The notes under the pieces were generated by a model, which saw only the letters and a list, made by a program, of their open reading frames with translations, ran no database searches and had not been told where the DNA came from. This document shows positions 49,001-59,375 of a DNA stretch of 64,000 nt, piece by piece. The DNA lies in the NCBI GenBank assembly GCA_026545225.1, contig CM048846.1, positions 19,634,501 to 19,698,500 of the forward strand, read 5' to 3'. Numbering within the stretch: the stretch's first letter is position 1; every line of letters starts with the position of its first letter. Position numbers and translations under genes: made by a program. The DNA comes from Cornus controversa. Lineage: Eukaryota; Streptophyta; Magnoliopsida; Cornales; Cornaceae.

Positions 49001-52000
49001 GTTAATGCAAAAGTATATCAAAAGGATTTTTGCCTTCTAAGTTTATATGTCAAAGTTGATTTTTAAGGGCTTTTATTAGTTATGTTTCAATACTTGAATT
49101 GTTCTTAATGTATGTTGATTTAATTGAATTCATGTGCAAACTATATAGGTATATGTATATTGATTTAGCTAATCCATTGAATTGATATGCTGAAATATTT
49201 TGATATTGATTAGTTTGTGCTGCAGATTTAAAATATTTCTATTCTTTTATGTAATATTCATTACTATTATACATGCGCCTTACTTTGATTAGGCTGGCGC
49301 CTAATGTTGTGCCTTGCGCTTAGGCTCCAGGAGACTTTGGCTGTTTAGTGCACCTTGAGCCTTTAATAACTGTGGACTACTCTTTCAAAAACCTACAAAT
49401 ACTCTGATAGGGTTTTGAAAAACATAAGGGAAACACAGAGAAGAGACATTGCAGCATATATTATTAGGTAGAGATTTTTCATGCATCATTATCTTTGTTT
49501 ATTACACTCTCTGCGAGTTCATGTAGATGTGAGTGTGATTCATTGTTATTCCTAAGAACTAAAGGAGTTATACACGTGGAGAATAACAAAGCGGCGAATT
49601 CGGAAGTTTATTCATCAAACAAAATTGGTGGTTGGGACTACGATTGGTAGAATTGGGGGTCAAATCAAAATTTCATGATTCTTGCTATCCTATAGAACCC
49701 TCATACTTGTCAAAAAAAGGATTCTGCGCTCAAATTTTTTTTTGTGGGATCGGGATCAATTTGGTAGTTTTCGGTCGCAAAATCATAGGATCTTAAGATT
49801 CATATCGGAACTTTAGTAACCATGGTTGGGACGAGTCATGGCTTGACAGCAAACAATCATTAAGGGGAAGGGTGAATCGCGTGAGGAGAGGGTTCGTTGA
49901 TTGTATGGCAACAGAACTCGGGAGCGTCTAGCGTTAGACTGGATCAGATTTAAGTCAACTCAGGTGATTCTTAGGGGTAAGGACCTGAGACCTTGAGATT
50001 ATTTTATTCATTCATAGTGGATTGGTTTGCCTCGGGAAGCTGTCCCCATGGGTTTTCCCCCGTTGGGGTTTTCCACATAAATTTGGTGTGTTAGTGTAAT
50101 TGTTTTACTTTTCTCTTACTGCTTTGGATATCTTCTCATATTTAAATAATCAATTAGACAGATAAATATTAAGGGATTCAAATGAATAACCGGTGTAATC
50201 AAAATTCAATTCAAAAACCAGTTATAGACAGTTAGTGTTTTGAAAATCTTACAAAGATGTATTCTGTCCCCCTCTAGGTCTTGTTGGGCCTTGCACATAC
50301 TCTCACATTAGAGCCTAGGGTTGCTGTCTTACGCTTGTCAAAATGGAAGAGACAAGGGTAAGGGAAGTGGCTTTCTATAGTAGATTTTCTTTTCTTTTTT
50401 CATGCTTTTAAAGAGAGAAAAACTGACCCAGTAGCTTTTCGGGAACTCGTCTGAACTTTTCTGTACAGTGAGAGACTCTGTCTCTATGTTGTATGGTAAT
50501 GATGAGATTTCCAGCGAGCTCAAGCCATGGTCCAAGTAGTTGACCTCTGGACTACAATCATGTAATAATGTGTTTTTTATCTTGATGCAGATGTCGTTCA
50601 TGGTTCATTACAGTTCTGAACAGCCATAAGAAAATTGTATATCCTTTCAATTTCTTTTGCTTCCTGTAGGTTTTGGAACCATGACCTACCTCATGAAATG
50701 TAGGGGTGAGTAACCTGGTTTAAAGAATGGCGTTCAACCTAGTAGAATGTTAGTAGACAAATACCCAAGGAGTCGAATGTTACCAATATAATCTAATTAC
50801 ATTTTCTGGTGGTAATTTGTGTTGGTGTAGTACTGTACTGGTAATATTTGATCTCTTGTAACAATATTGTATTCTATCATGGAGAAAAGAGAGGTAAATA
50901 ATGGGGTCCAAGACAAGAAAAAAAAATTAGGATGTGTTTGACCACAATAGTTGGTTCAGGAGATCAGTTCAATATACAATTTTCTTAGCCATCACTGTTG
51001 AGGTGTTCAATTAAAATTTAGGAATTACTGACTGTCCATCATACGTTGAAAGAATATTGCCCAGTGGTTGCCTGTGGAGAATATTTCCAAAATCATGTTC
51101 CGAAATGCTGCCTTTTAATCTGACTATGCTTATTAAGATGTGCAATTAACGTGCATAGATAAAAAAAAAATTCCTTTTACTTCTTGGAATTACAAAATGG
51201 AATACTGTACATGTTAGGGAGGGTGCCTGATTTGTACATGTGCCTCAAATAGGGCACTAGATTTATTCTGATGACACTTGCAAGTCATTTGTGCTTGTAG
51301 TGTTGTATTATGCCCTTAGGACATTGCTGACAAAGGTCTTTAATAGGTTGTTAGGACCTTGATGTCAATGAAGCCAAGAATTAGGCTGTTATGATGAATG
51401 GCATCCTAAAAGTTACATGTGAAGCCAAGAATTACACTGAGTATCTGGTGAACTCAAGTTCTTCCACCCGCCCAAAAAATCCCCATCTGAATGTAATGTT
51501 GGATGCTTCTCTGTGGTGATATAGAGTAACATTGGTTACTTTTGTCAACATATTTAATCAGTTTTCACTTGTGTCTAATGCCTACTTGAACACTTGGAAA
51601 ATATTTACCTTTCTAAATGGGAGCAAATACATGCGTAATATGCCTTTTTGTGTTGGGTTGATTTATTACAATGCTGAAGTGCAAGTCTATATCCAGTTCT
51701 CCCCTACCAGCACCCTCCACACTAGGTAATGACCTCTTTTTATTACCTTTTCATTAATTACATTATGGTTTTTTCTTACAGAAAATCTAACATGGATGAA
51801 TTTAAACATATTCAATTAGATAAATTAAAAAACGCACATATATGGCCGTCTTATGTGTAGATTTTGGTTAAATGATCATGTCCAATTCTCTTTGTGCTTG
51901 CAATCCCTGTGACTGACTCAGAAATTAGAAGCGTGGCTGTGACAGTGAACAGCCGTGGCCCGCAGGATGGGGCCAATCCTGTGGCTGCACCGCAGCACTA

Positions 52001-53867
52001 ATTACTTATAGGCCAATATTTTGTCTGTGTCCAGAAAGAGAGTTCCTGTCTGTGACTCAGATGCATGGTTGTTTCAATGAGCAGTGACAGGAATCGGGCT
52101 AGCTGATGCTGTGCTTGTTAAATCTAATATTTCTTTACATAATTGGTTTTATATTGTTTTATTTCATTTTTTCACAAGAACTGTTTATGTGACTTTTTAT
52201 TTCATACTACAAATATGTGAATCTGTTTGATTAAGGGTAAATGCTTCAGTTGTGCTTGTCAAATCTAATATTTCTTTACATAATTGGTTTTATAGTGTTT
52301 TATTTCATTTTTTGACAAGAACTGTTTATGTGACTTTTTATTTCATACTACAAATATGTGAATCTGTTTTATTAAGGCTGAATGCTTCAGCTGTGCTTTG
52401 TCATTTCAACAGTTCTAATCCTGCTTGCATTGTCTAGTAAAACTTATAGTAATTGATTTGTGGCTGCAATTACCACACGAACAGATCAAATATAAGCAGC
52501 AGAATTCCCTCTCCGCCCCTCTCTCTCTCTCTCCCCCCAAATGTATATATAGACACACACACCTGCATTAAGACATTAATAGTACATATACATTCTTTTC
52601 CCCTTTCTGAAAGTTTAATTGCTTATTTTTGACACAACATTTTTGTCTATCTAGGAAACAACGACAGTGGACGCATGGTGTTGAATCAAACCTTTACAAT
52701 TGGTACTATATCTTCATTCTCAGATTTTACCAGAATTCCTTCAGCAATTGACATGCTTAAGATGTATATCGAATGCATCTATATGTACACATGCATATAA
52801 TATATTCATAGAAATTACTAATCAATTTTGAGTATAGTACATATGTGCACATTTTTTACTCCTGAGTCGGCGGAGTAGAAAATTTTGACAGTAGCTCAAG
52901 TTTTTATAATATCATGATGCCCAATAGCTAATTTTGAATAAAGTTGAAACCATCTATTGGTGTATCATCTTTGCTTAATATTTCTCATGATTCCCTCCAG
53001 TCCACTTAAAAGTTCTTTAGAACTTTTTTATGTCGATACCAGCTTCAGATAATTTTCTCATAACTCTCTTCTGATAGTTTAACGTGGTAAAATTTCCATC
53101 TGTATGTTGGCCTAGAAATGACTTGATTATTTAAATTGTTATACAATAAGCTAAATGTTTAAACGAATATTTAGTTTCCGTTTCTCAAAGCTTTTTTGTC
53201 TTAACTAGAAACTTAACTGACTTAAACTAAATGATACATTGATTTTTGGCTTCGACAAATTCTATGTGATTGCTGGAGAAAAGTCATGGGTTTCAGTAAT
53301 TTGATACTAGTATTGGATATCATCGCTGAAACGATTCCCCATGTTTGCAGGTCCCACGTATTCCTTTTTTAGGATTTTGAGATACAGTGATTGTAATTTT
53401 TTCCGAGTTCATGTCCAAAATCTTTATTAGTACATTTCAACTTGCCTTTTTTTCCCGTCAAAAGATAAGAGGATGAAAAAAGTCAGAAGGGTTTCATCGA
53501 TGTGATTGCTTGCATCCTTCTTACTAGCAAATATATTGGTTTGCCATTGCTCATATGTATTATTCTGGGACTTGAGTGTTAAACATTTGGATAATTCATT
53601 CCCATCTTTATCTTTTTTCTTGTGTATTCATCATTGGTTTTAATGACTGAACCATCTTTGAATGAATATTGATTTTTCTCTATGTACACTGATAATATTT
53701 GTTTTCTTCCTTTTTTGGCAGAACCCATGGTGACAATAGGTAGCATAAATCCCATAATGTGGGATGATAATTGGACGGTCGTGACAGAGGACGCGAGCCT
53801 GTCAGCACAATTCGAGCATACCATTTTAATAACAAGAGACGGTGCTGAGATATTAACCCAATGTTAA
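40098..53867 (+). CDS. MAP1D: Methionine aminopeptidase type I, organellar (MAP1D-like)
   Basis: Exons: 40098-40206, 42534-42603, 43428-43653, 44746-44907, 45006-45047, 45271-45342, 46613-46692, 47240-47337, 52655-52702, 53722-53867. All introns are GT-AG; the joined frame has 350 residues and ends in TAA. The enzyme removes the initiator methionine from nascent proteins. All five metal ligands of type I enzymes are present: D197 (INIDVTVYL), D208 ([10 protein letters not shown]), H271 (VGHGVGR), E303 (FTIEPM) and E334 (AQFEHTIL), plus the conserved catalytic H180 (ECICHGIP). Residues 1 to about 75 are Ser/Arg/Phe-rich with few acidic residues, as in a chloroplast/mitochondrial transit peptide, and no zinc-finger domain of the cytosolic MAP1A is present. 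The linker [20 protein letters not shown] is characteristic of the 1D/organellar group. The start has A at -3 and G at +4. Exon 2 (70 bases) was found because it closes the phase and encodes the [12 protein letters not shown] segment. Introns 1 (2.3 kb), 7 and especially 8 (5.3 kb) are enlarged by repeats. A gene in the same position next to patatin-like genes is At4g37040 in Arabidopsis (from memory). Confidence 0.95.
41517..41805. mobile_element. hAT-type MITE in intron 1 of the aminopeptidase gene
   Basis: The ends read TAGGGGTGCACACAG and TGTACACCCCTA. The flanks are ATGCTATT (41509-41516) and ATGCTGTT (41806-41813), a 7/8 match of hAT length. Inside, inverted 'aaccaaaccgaaccatg' and 'ccaaaccgccggtttggttc' words give the GGTTTGGTTCGGTT signature common to plant hAT-like repeats. 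289 bp, non-coding. Confidence 0.75.
42845..42983. mobile_element. Mutator-type hairpin MITE with perfect 9-bp target duplication
   Basis: TTCTTACTT lies directly outside both ends (42836-42844, 42984-42992). The 139-bp element is almost wholly palindromic: ggaaaaattacagtgtctta and the reverse complement of the right arm, gggaaagttacaaaggagtc, continue with cttacttttccttctatatg and accattaagtcctatcaatg-like blocks. The terminal sequence matches the 10353 and 32462 elements, which makes it the shortest member of that family here. It lies in intron 2 of the aminopeptidase gene. Confidence 0.88.
43880..44560. repeat. Probable retroelement-derived sequence in intron 3
   Basis: This part of intron 3 differs in texture from the rest: A/C-rich with phrases such as ccataactccctctagaaac, ttgagcaccatttgttgcat and agagctttccaaccatatg, which I associate with internal regions of large plant retrotransposons. 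No LTR or intact frame is present. Class is a guess. Confidence 0.35.
45048..45190. repeat. Short direct repeats in intron 5
   Basis: gcaattataatgctccttgt followed by ttggtgttatcttcat occurs at about 45052 and 45152, and a partial aatgctccttgtttggtgtt at about 45122. These look like small local duplications. Confidence 0.7.
48167..48545. mobile_element. Foldback element with internal palindromic tandem repeats
   Basis: Outer arms: tacgcttattcgtgttgtag at the left and, as reverse complement at the right, tacgcttttccgtgttgtag. Inner arms: gtcaacacattaaattgtgg at 48192 and reverse complement gtcaacacattaaatcgtgg ending at 48510. Inside, a unit of about 90 bases (ttcaacacaattatttcg ... gtgttgcaacagaggcttca) is repeated roughly three and a half times, each with its own small palindrome around tcgagctcga or tcaagctcga. 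No frame encodes a transposase. No target duplication was found. Confidence 0.7.
48588..49376. mobile_element. Possible TIR element with ggcgccttgcgct-type ends
   Basis: The left end catagtgaaaggcgtgcctc and the reverse complement of the right end, cagttattaaaggctcaagg, are similar in character, and both are flanked by tggac. The GC-rich 'gcgcc/ggcgt' ends around an AT-rich core resemble a common plant repeat class. Evidence is suggestive only. Confidence 0.35.
49400..50300. repeat. Copia-like retroelement remnant
   Basis: The segment holds phrases typical of plant Copia LTRs and their edges: tgggttttcccccgttgggg, ttttccacataaatttggtg and tctgtccccctctaggtctt. It has no open frame and no matching LTR pair, so it is probably a decayed solo LTR with some internal sequence. 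Confidence 0.35.
52111..52400. repeat. 141-bp tandem duplication in intron 8
   Basis: The block starting gtgcttgttaaatctaatat at 52111 is repeated from 52252 with only a handful of differences in 141 bases, and a third copy starts (gtgctttgtc, 52393) before similarity ends. Confidence 0.9.
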
Positions 53868-53892
53868 ACATAACATCACACACAAAACACAA

Positions 53893-53898
53893 AATAAA
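53893..53898 (+). terminator. Candidate polyadenylation signal of the aminopeptidase gene
   Basis: AATAAA lies 26 bases after the stop codon. It would give a very short 3' UTR; other AT-rich signals further downstream may be used instead. Confidence 0.3.
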
Positions 53899-54479
53899 GC
53901 AGATTCTTTCATATTATTCTTCATTCCCTCCCCAAAAAAATATGTTGGCTTGGCAGAGCCGGTCCGGGCTGACCGGGGCAGAGGATCTATGTATTATTTA
54001 TAATATATTGAATTTGCCTCTCCCAGATAGCAGTTTTCAATTTGGATGAGGCTGTGTAATTTTTATAAGTAATCTATGTGATTTGACCAAATTTATCAGT
54101 TGATGTTGTTTTGTAACTTCAAAAATTATGGTGTCTGAAGATTGATGATGGATAGATTTATGCTGACTGCATTGAATTCAATACTCTTTACTTGGTAGTT
54201 TGCGTGTGGATAATATATAAATAAATTATATGTATATCTATAGTCAGAGGCACGTGTAATCATCATCAAGTAAGGACTGACTGTTTTATAACGTTTCTTA
54301 TTCTTATCTAAGTTTTCAGTATTTCATTGTCTCAAAATAAAATTTGTTATATATGAAGGGATAAAGCAAAAGAATCTTCTGTTATATAGAAAATATGCAA
54401 CCCACTAATTTATTTGGTACGTGCATATAAATTTTTAATTTTGGAATAAATTGTTCCTTAATGTATATATTTGTTGAAA

Positions 54480-54701
54480 AATAGCTATTGATGTAGTTAG
54501 ACTTCTTGCAAAAATATTTTATTTTTTGTCATTTAATATTTTATTTATTTATAAAATAAGGATACTTTAGTCATATCATTATTAAATTTCTTACAAATGA
54601 AAAATTTGTCCTTTGCATAAATTAAAAAATGTAAAAGTTATGAGAACAACACGAGTTATTTGCTTGCACATTTTATTTTATTTTACACTCTACCCTATAT
54701 A
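54480..54701 (-). repeat. GGGTAAAGTGC-type repeat, diverged copy 3
   Basis: Its reverse complement begins gggtagagtgtaaaataaaa and goes on to aaaatgtgcaagcaaataac and 'gacaaatttttcatt', following the block order of the copies at 8406 and 23827. More diverged than those two. Confidence 0.45.
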
Positions 54702-55036
54702 TAATAATGATATATGTTAAAAAATTTGTGTTGTTCACATTGGATGTAGTCTGAAGCAATTAAGGTGTTCGCCTGAGGTGTTTTTTCTTGAAGAAAAAAC
54801 TATAAAATTAAGGCGAGTGAATAATTAATATTAGTTATATAGATCTAACATATCAAAAGGCTAGTCCAGTAGTCCTCATTTACAATCTTCTTCTTAGTCT
54901 TCAACTTGTATAGAAGCCATCGAACCCATATCCTCTCGCGTGCTGGAGAGATCCGATGCATAATTAATCGGTGAGACCTATCACACGGGGTGTCTATCAC
55001 CGTTGATTGTGCATGCGACATCTTCAGTACGAGAAG

Positions 55037-55131
55037 ATCTACAATATATTTGATGTAAATATATCGGTTAAATTTGGATATACGTAAAGTTTAAATTCAC
55101 CCGATGTATTTACATCGAATGTATTGTAAAT
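55037..55131. mobile_element. Small inverted-repeat element (MITE-like)
   Basis: The left arm tacaatatatttgatgtaaa with atatcggttaaattt matches the reverse complement of the right arm, tacaatacattcgatgtaaa with atacatcgggtgaattt, over about 40 bases. Total about 95 bp. A similar phrase (tttacatcaggtgaatt) is in the repeat at about 36928. Confidence 0.6.
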
Positions 55132-55514
55132 ATAGTCACCATAATAAGACTTGGAGCCCAAGGAAGGATTTTAATTCTCACCCCTAAAACTCTTTTAAGG
55201 GGTGATATTATGTCAACGCTTCTTATACATTAAAATTGTTTTTCGTTGTTGAGGTCGGCCTAACAACCATTCATTTTATCCATTCAACATCTCTTATTTT
55301 CTTTCAAATTAATTATTCACTTGCGTTCCAAGTCTTGAAGAAAAGTCAACGGACGGAAACGAATGGTGTGGATCAAACAAGACTGCAAAGACTAGAACGT
55401 TTCTTGCATGTCTGCTTTGCCTATATCTCATGTATTGTTATAAGAGTATATGGAAGTGTGTAGATATATGGCGAACCTTCATGGAATTATCACGTTATTG
55501 TATTTGACATTTAC

Positions 55515-55522
55515 ACACGTGT
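55515..55522 (+). promoter_or_regulatory. G-box (ACACGTGT) upstream of the patatin-like gene
   Basis: ACACGTGT is a palindromic G-box bound by bZIP/bHLH factors in plants. It lies 19 bases upstream of the TATA box and about 90 upstream of the start codon, a position compatible with stress- or hormone-responsive expression. Function is inferred from position only. Confidence 0.45.
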
Positions 55523-55540
55523 TTAGCTAGTTTGATGAGC

Positions 55541-55549
55541 TATAAATAG
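55541..55549 (+). promoter_or_regulatory. TATA box of the patatin-like gene
   Basis: TATAAATAG is a consensus plant TATA box, 70 bases upstream of the ATG at 55611. It predicts a leader of about 40 bases. Confidence 0.75.
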
Positions 55550-55610
55550 GAATGAGATGGAGAGAATAAGAAAATAATCGAAAACACTACTTACGTACAG
55601 AAATAAATAT

Positions 55611-57120
55611 ATGGCGGCAAGAGTGTTGGCCTCTGATAGTACTAATATTGCTGCAAACAGGATCACAATCCTCTCAATCGATGGCACAGGAATAAGAGCC
55701 ATCATCCCCTCTGTTATACTAACTTTCTTGGAGCTTCAGCTTCAAGTCAGTTTCTCTCTCTTCCTCCACACACACATATATATGTATGTATTGTTTTGGA
55801 GAAATATGAAATCATATATGTAATAACCCTGTGTATCTGTCGAGTCTCTTAATATTTTTTTTAGGAAGGTAAAAAATATAAATATATTTGAGAGAAAATA
55901 TATTGTTTCTTCTTATACATACATATTCTACTATTTTAAACAAAGAAACGCGGTTGTTAATCTGTCTCCGAGCATGCTCTGAGAAGACAACGCCTTTGAA
56001 CACTTGGGTTGTATTTTGAAATCAGTATGAACCCTAATACCTACACGTACGTTAGGAGGAAGGATTGATTTGAAGACCGTTTCTTACATTTATCAAATAT
56101 ATATTTTATTGAAACATTGTATTGGTTATATGCCCATTTTTGGTCTCCCTATATTGAATAATTACCATGTTTTTTTCCATAGAAACTAGATGGTAAAGAA
56201 GCAAGAATTGCAGATTATTTTGATGTGGTTGGTGGGACGAGCACCGGAGGATTAATCGCCGCGATGCTCACAGCTCCTGATCAAGATAATCGTCCTCTAT
56301 ATAGTGCAAATGAGACTTTGAAATTTTTCATTGAAAATTCTCCGAAAATATGCCGGGGTTTGAGGTTGAATTTCATGCAATATATACCTTAGTATATATA
56401 AGAATTGAATTAAGTTATCAAATAATACAATCTTATTCTAGTACTGTTTAATTTATATAGATTTTGATGGTTTTTATAATGCAGAGGACCTCTTGTTACA
56501 GCTAGAATGATGATCAAGGATCTGATTGGACCCAAGCACAGTGGAAGATATCTGCGTGATCTGATGCGAACCGTGTTTGGAGGGACAAGGATCAGCCAAG
56601 CGTTGACTAATTTGGTCATTCATACCTTTGATATAAAAAGACTTCATCCTATAGTCTTCTCCACTAATGAGGTCATTTTCTAAACTATTGATTAGTATAC
56701 ATTTACATGATAATATGGATCATCACTTTCATATATATATATATATATACACACACTCGTACATAAAATCTCTTGCACACAGATGAGAAAAAAAAATTCC
56801 ATGAATCAAAATTTGATTTGTATTCTATGCTGCATTAATTTGAGAGAGCTGAGTTCAATTCAGCAATTAGCCTCAGCTACTGCTGAGTTGACTCAGTCAT
56901 CCTCGGTGCACGGCGGAATACAGATCATTTAGAGACATTTTAACTCGTGTATATATATATGAACCAGCATTCCTATTCGGTGTATTTGTACGTATTCTGC
57001 GGTGCGGTGCACTTAGGAGGACTGAGATCAATCCAATAATGAATTTCACCATCTGCTAGGTTGATTTCAGTCCTTCTTAGTGCACAGCAAAATACCGGTA
57101 AATGAAAAGATTTTAAGTTT

Positions 57121-57169
<49 letters not shown>

Positions 57170-58265
57170 CATCCTATCCGCGGTGTACTTGGGGAGTGCT
57201 GAAATCAGTCCAACAGTGGATTCCACATGCTACTGGCCGGCTTGATCTAAGTCCTCCTCGGAGCACCACACCATGGAATACTAGAGATTTTAACTTTTAT
57301 ATGTGTGTTTGTATGTCTACAATAGAAAAAACAATAGTAATATTTTGCTTGTACCTTATGCCAGGGGAAATCAGACATCACTAATGATGCAAAACTATCA
57401 GACATCTGCATTGGCTCAACAGCTACACCTACATATTTCCCCCCACATTATTTTGAAGTTCATGATCCTCAAGGGCGTTTCAGGACTTTTAACCTTGTTG
57501 ACGGTGCTGTTGCCACTAGCAATCCAGTAACTCACTTAATCTCTCTCTCTCTATATATATATACACACACATATATGTGTGTGTGTTTGTGAACTTGAGC
57601 TAGTAGTCTAGTGACCAGTACAATGCAGAAATATATTGAATGTGTAATTGATCTGTTTCAGGCATTGTTGGCTATGAGTAGAGAATCCCAAAAGCTGTCC
57701 AAAGAAAATCCAGAATTTTTCCCTGTAAAGCCTTCAGATCATGGGAAATTTTTGGTGATCTCATTAGGGACTGGAACATTGAAGAGGGACATGAAATATA
57801 GTGCTACCAAAGCTGCAAAATGGGGAGTTTTCAAATGGTTGCGCCACAACGGAAAAAGTCCTATACTTGATGCATTTACTCAAGCTAGTGCTCGCATGGT
57901 TGATTTTCACATGACTGTCCTCTTACAAGCACTTGGTTCTAAGCACAACTACCTTCGTATCCAAGTCCGGTTCTCTCTTTAATTTCTTGTCACTACCTTT
58001 TAGAGTTTTAATACTTCAATCCATTATATATATATTCCAATATTATTGATGACTACAATGGTGGTAAATTTACCTGCTGCAGGAGGATGAGCTACAAGGC
58101 AACACTGCGTCGCTCAATATCTCAACCAAGAAGAACATGCAAAACCTTGTCACAATTGGTATCAAACTCTTGGAAAAGCCCTTGGATAATGGAGAAACAG
58201 TTGCAGAAGCTCTTATAAGGTTAGCATTAATATATTAAACATGCAGGGTGTGTGTTTGCTTTTCC

Positions 58266-58318
<53 letters not shown>

Positions 58319-58455
58319 CAATTAAACTTCTTAATGTTTTTCTGGTGTTAAAAAAAAAAAAATTAGACTTAATTAGTTTGTTGATTCTGTGTAGGTATGC
58401 TGTGATTTTGTCACAAGAACGGATATCGCGTCAACAGGAATTGACATCCAATTGA
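55611..58455 (+). CDS. PLP: Patatin-like phospholipase (acyl hydrolase), atypical oxyanion loop
   Basis: Exons: 55611-55745, 56183-56364, 56485-56671, 57365-57526, 57662-57964, 58083-58219, 58395-58455; GT-AG introns, joined frame 388 residues ending in TGA. Patatin-like proteins hydrolyse phospho- and galactolipid acyl esters using a Ser-Asp dyad. The nucleophile motif GTSTG is intact with S65, and the aspartate motif is present as VDGA with D214. Other family landmarks are [45 protein letters not shown]-type [24 protein letters not shown] and the C-terminal [18 protein letters not shown] segment. The oxyanion loop, normally DGGGIRG, reads DGTGIRA (24-30), so two of its conserved glycines are replaced. 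No signal peptide is seen, as in cytosolic plant PLPs. Intron 3 contains three palindromic repeat units. The position directly after MAP1D matches the PLP4/PLP5/PLP1 cluster of Arabidopsis (from memory); which PLP it is cannot be settled here. Confidence 0.93.
56843..57281. repeat. Three related palindromic units in intron 3 of the patatin-like gene
   Basis: Units at about 56843-56923, 56993-57097 and 57174-57281 share words such as gtgcacttaggaggactgag / ctcctcggtgcac and 'ttgatttcagtcc'. Units 2 and 3 fold back on themselves (left arm about 35 bases, loop about 25). AT microsatellites separate them. They look like MITE copies inserted or duplicated in series. Confidence 0.65.
57120..57166. 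repeat. (TA)n microsatellite in intron 3
   Basis: A TA run interrupted once by 'tgta', between two of the palindromic units. Confidence 0.9.
58268..58315. repeat. (AT)n microsatellite in intron 6 of the patatin-like gene
   Basis: A TA run of nearly 50 bases close to the donor site of exon 6. Confidence 0.95.
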
Positions 58456-59370
58456 AGAAGAAGTCATTATTAATTTATGGTGTTGTATATGTATGCATAA
58501 CATGTTGTTAGAGTTGTTAATTGAATTAATGTGTTTATTCTTTGTAGTTAATTAATTATAGTCCCAGAAAGGAAAAGGGGTTGGGAGAGTTGGTTGTTAC
58601 TGCAAGATTAATTGTGTATAATAATCTTTTGCACCATGTAATTAATTTTCCATTTTCAAATAATTATTGAAATATAATGAAGATTAATGTAGGATGTTGT
58701 TATTGACGCTCCATCAACATGGTCTGGGGCTCTAACTCATAGTTTGGGGCTCTAACTCTTTGCTTTAGTAAATATAATGAACAAAGTGTTTTCTTGATAC
58801 GCTTTTTCCTAGAAAAGTTGTCTTTTTTTTATTTTTCTTCTGGCATGTTATGTTTCTATGTTTTTTTTTTTTTTTTTTTTTTATGTATTATTATTATTAT
58901 TATTAAAACCTCTCTCTTCCAGCTAAAAATTAACTTTATTTTAGTATTGAAAAGTCTTGAATCAAATGAAAAAAAATTAGAGTTGTAGATTTTCTGGGAT
59001 TAGAAAATTGATAAGGATTGAGTGCACATAACATGTCTCCAACATTATCATATGTTTATCATATCCCATTAGAATGATCATATCTGATTGAATAAATCTA
59101 AAAAAACAAATTTAAAAGCTCTCTCACTATTTTCACTTTTTCTCAGTAGAATTATTAAATATGTTTTTCTTTTCTCAGTTGCTCATTTCGAGAAACTATA
59201 ATATTAAAATGGGTGTTTATTTATTATGTGTATACTATAATTCGGAGAATAGTTTGGATTAGCGGTGCTTTTTTCCATCCGCTAAAAATCATAGTTCTCT
59301 TTTATTTTTTATCTCTATTTTTACGCTAAAACTTACCCAGTCCGTCTCCATTTTCTCTCTTTTCCACCCA
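58456..59370. other. Intergenic region between the patatin-like gene and the Copia element
   Basis: The patatin-like 3' UTR should lie in the first 250 bases. The rest is AT-rich with a poly-T tract (58861-58882), an ATT run (58887-58904) and no gene. Confidence 0.6.
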
Positions 59371-59375
59371 TTATG

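Larger units (their letters stand above)
47338..52654 (+). other. Intron 8 of the aminopeptidase gene, 5.3 kb, repeat-filled
   Basis: Contents: the foldback/tandem element 48167-48545, a possible element 48588-49376, retroelement-like sequence 49400-50300, and a 141-bp tandem duplication (52111-52400). The donor is cactaca|gtaatt and the acceptor ctatctag|gaaac, which complete codon R287. Failure to splice would end the protein after only YSNSLSF. Confidence 0.8.
53899..55500. other. Intergenic region between the aminopeptidase and patatin-like genes
   Basis: No gene is visible in this 1.6 kb. It includes a diverged copy of the GGGTAAAGTGC repeat (54480-54701) and a small inverted-repeat element (55037-55131). 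Confidence 0.6.
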
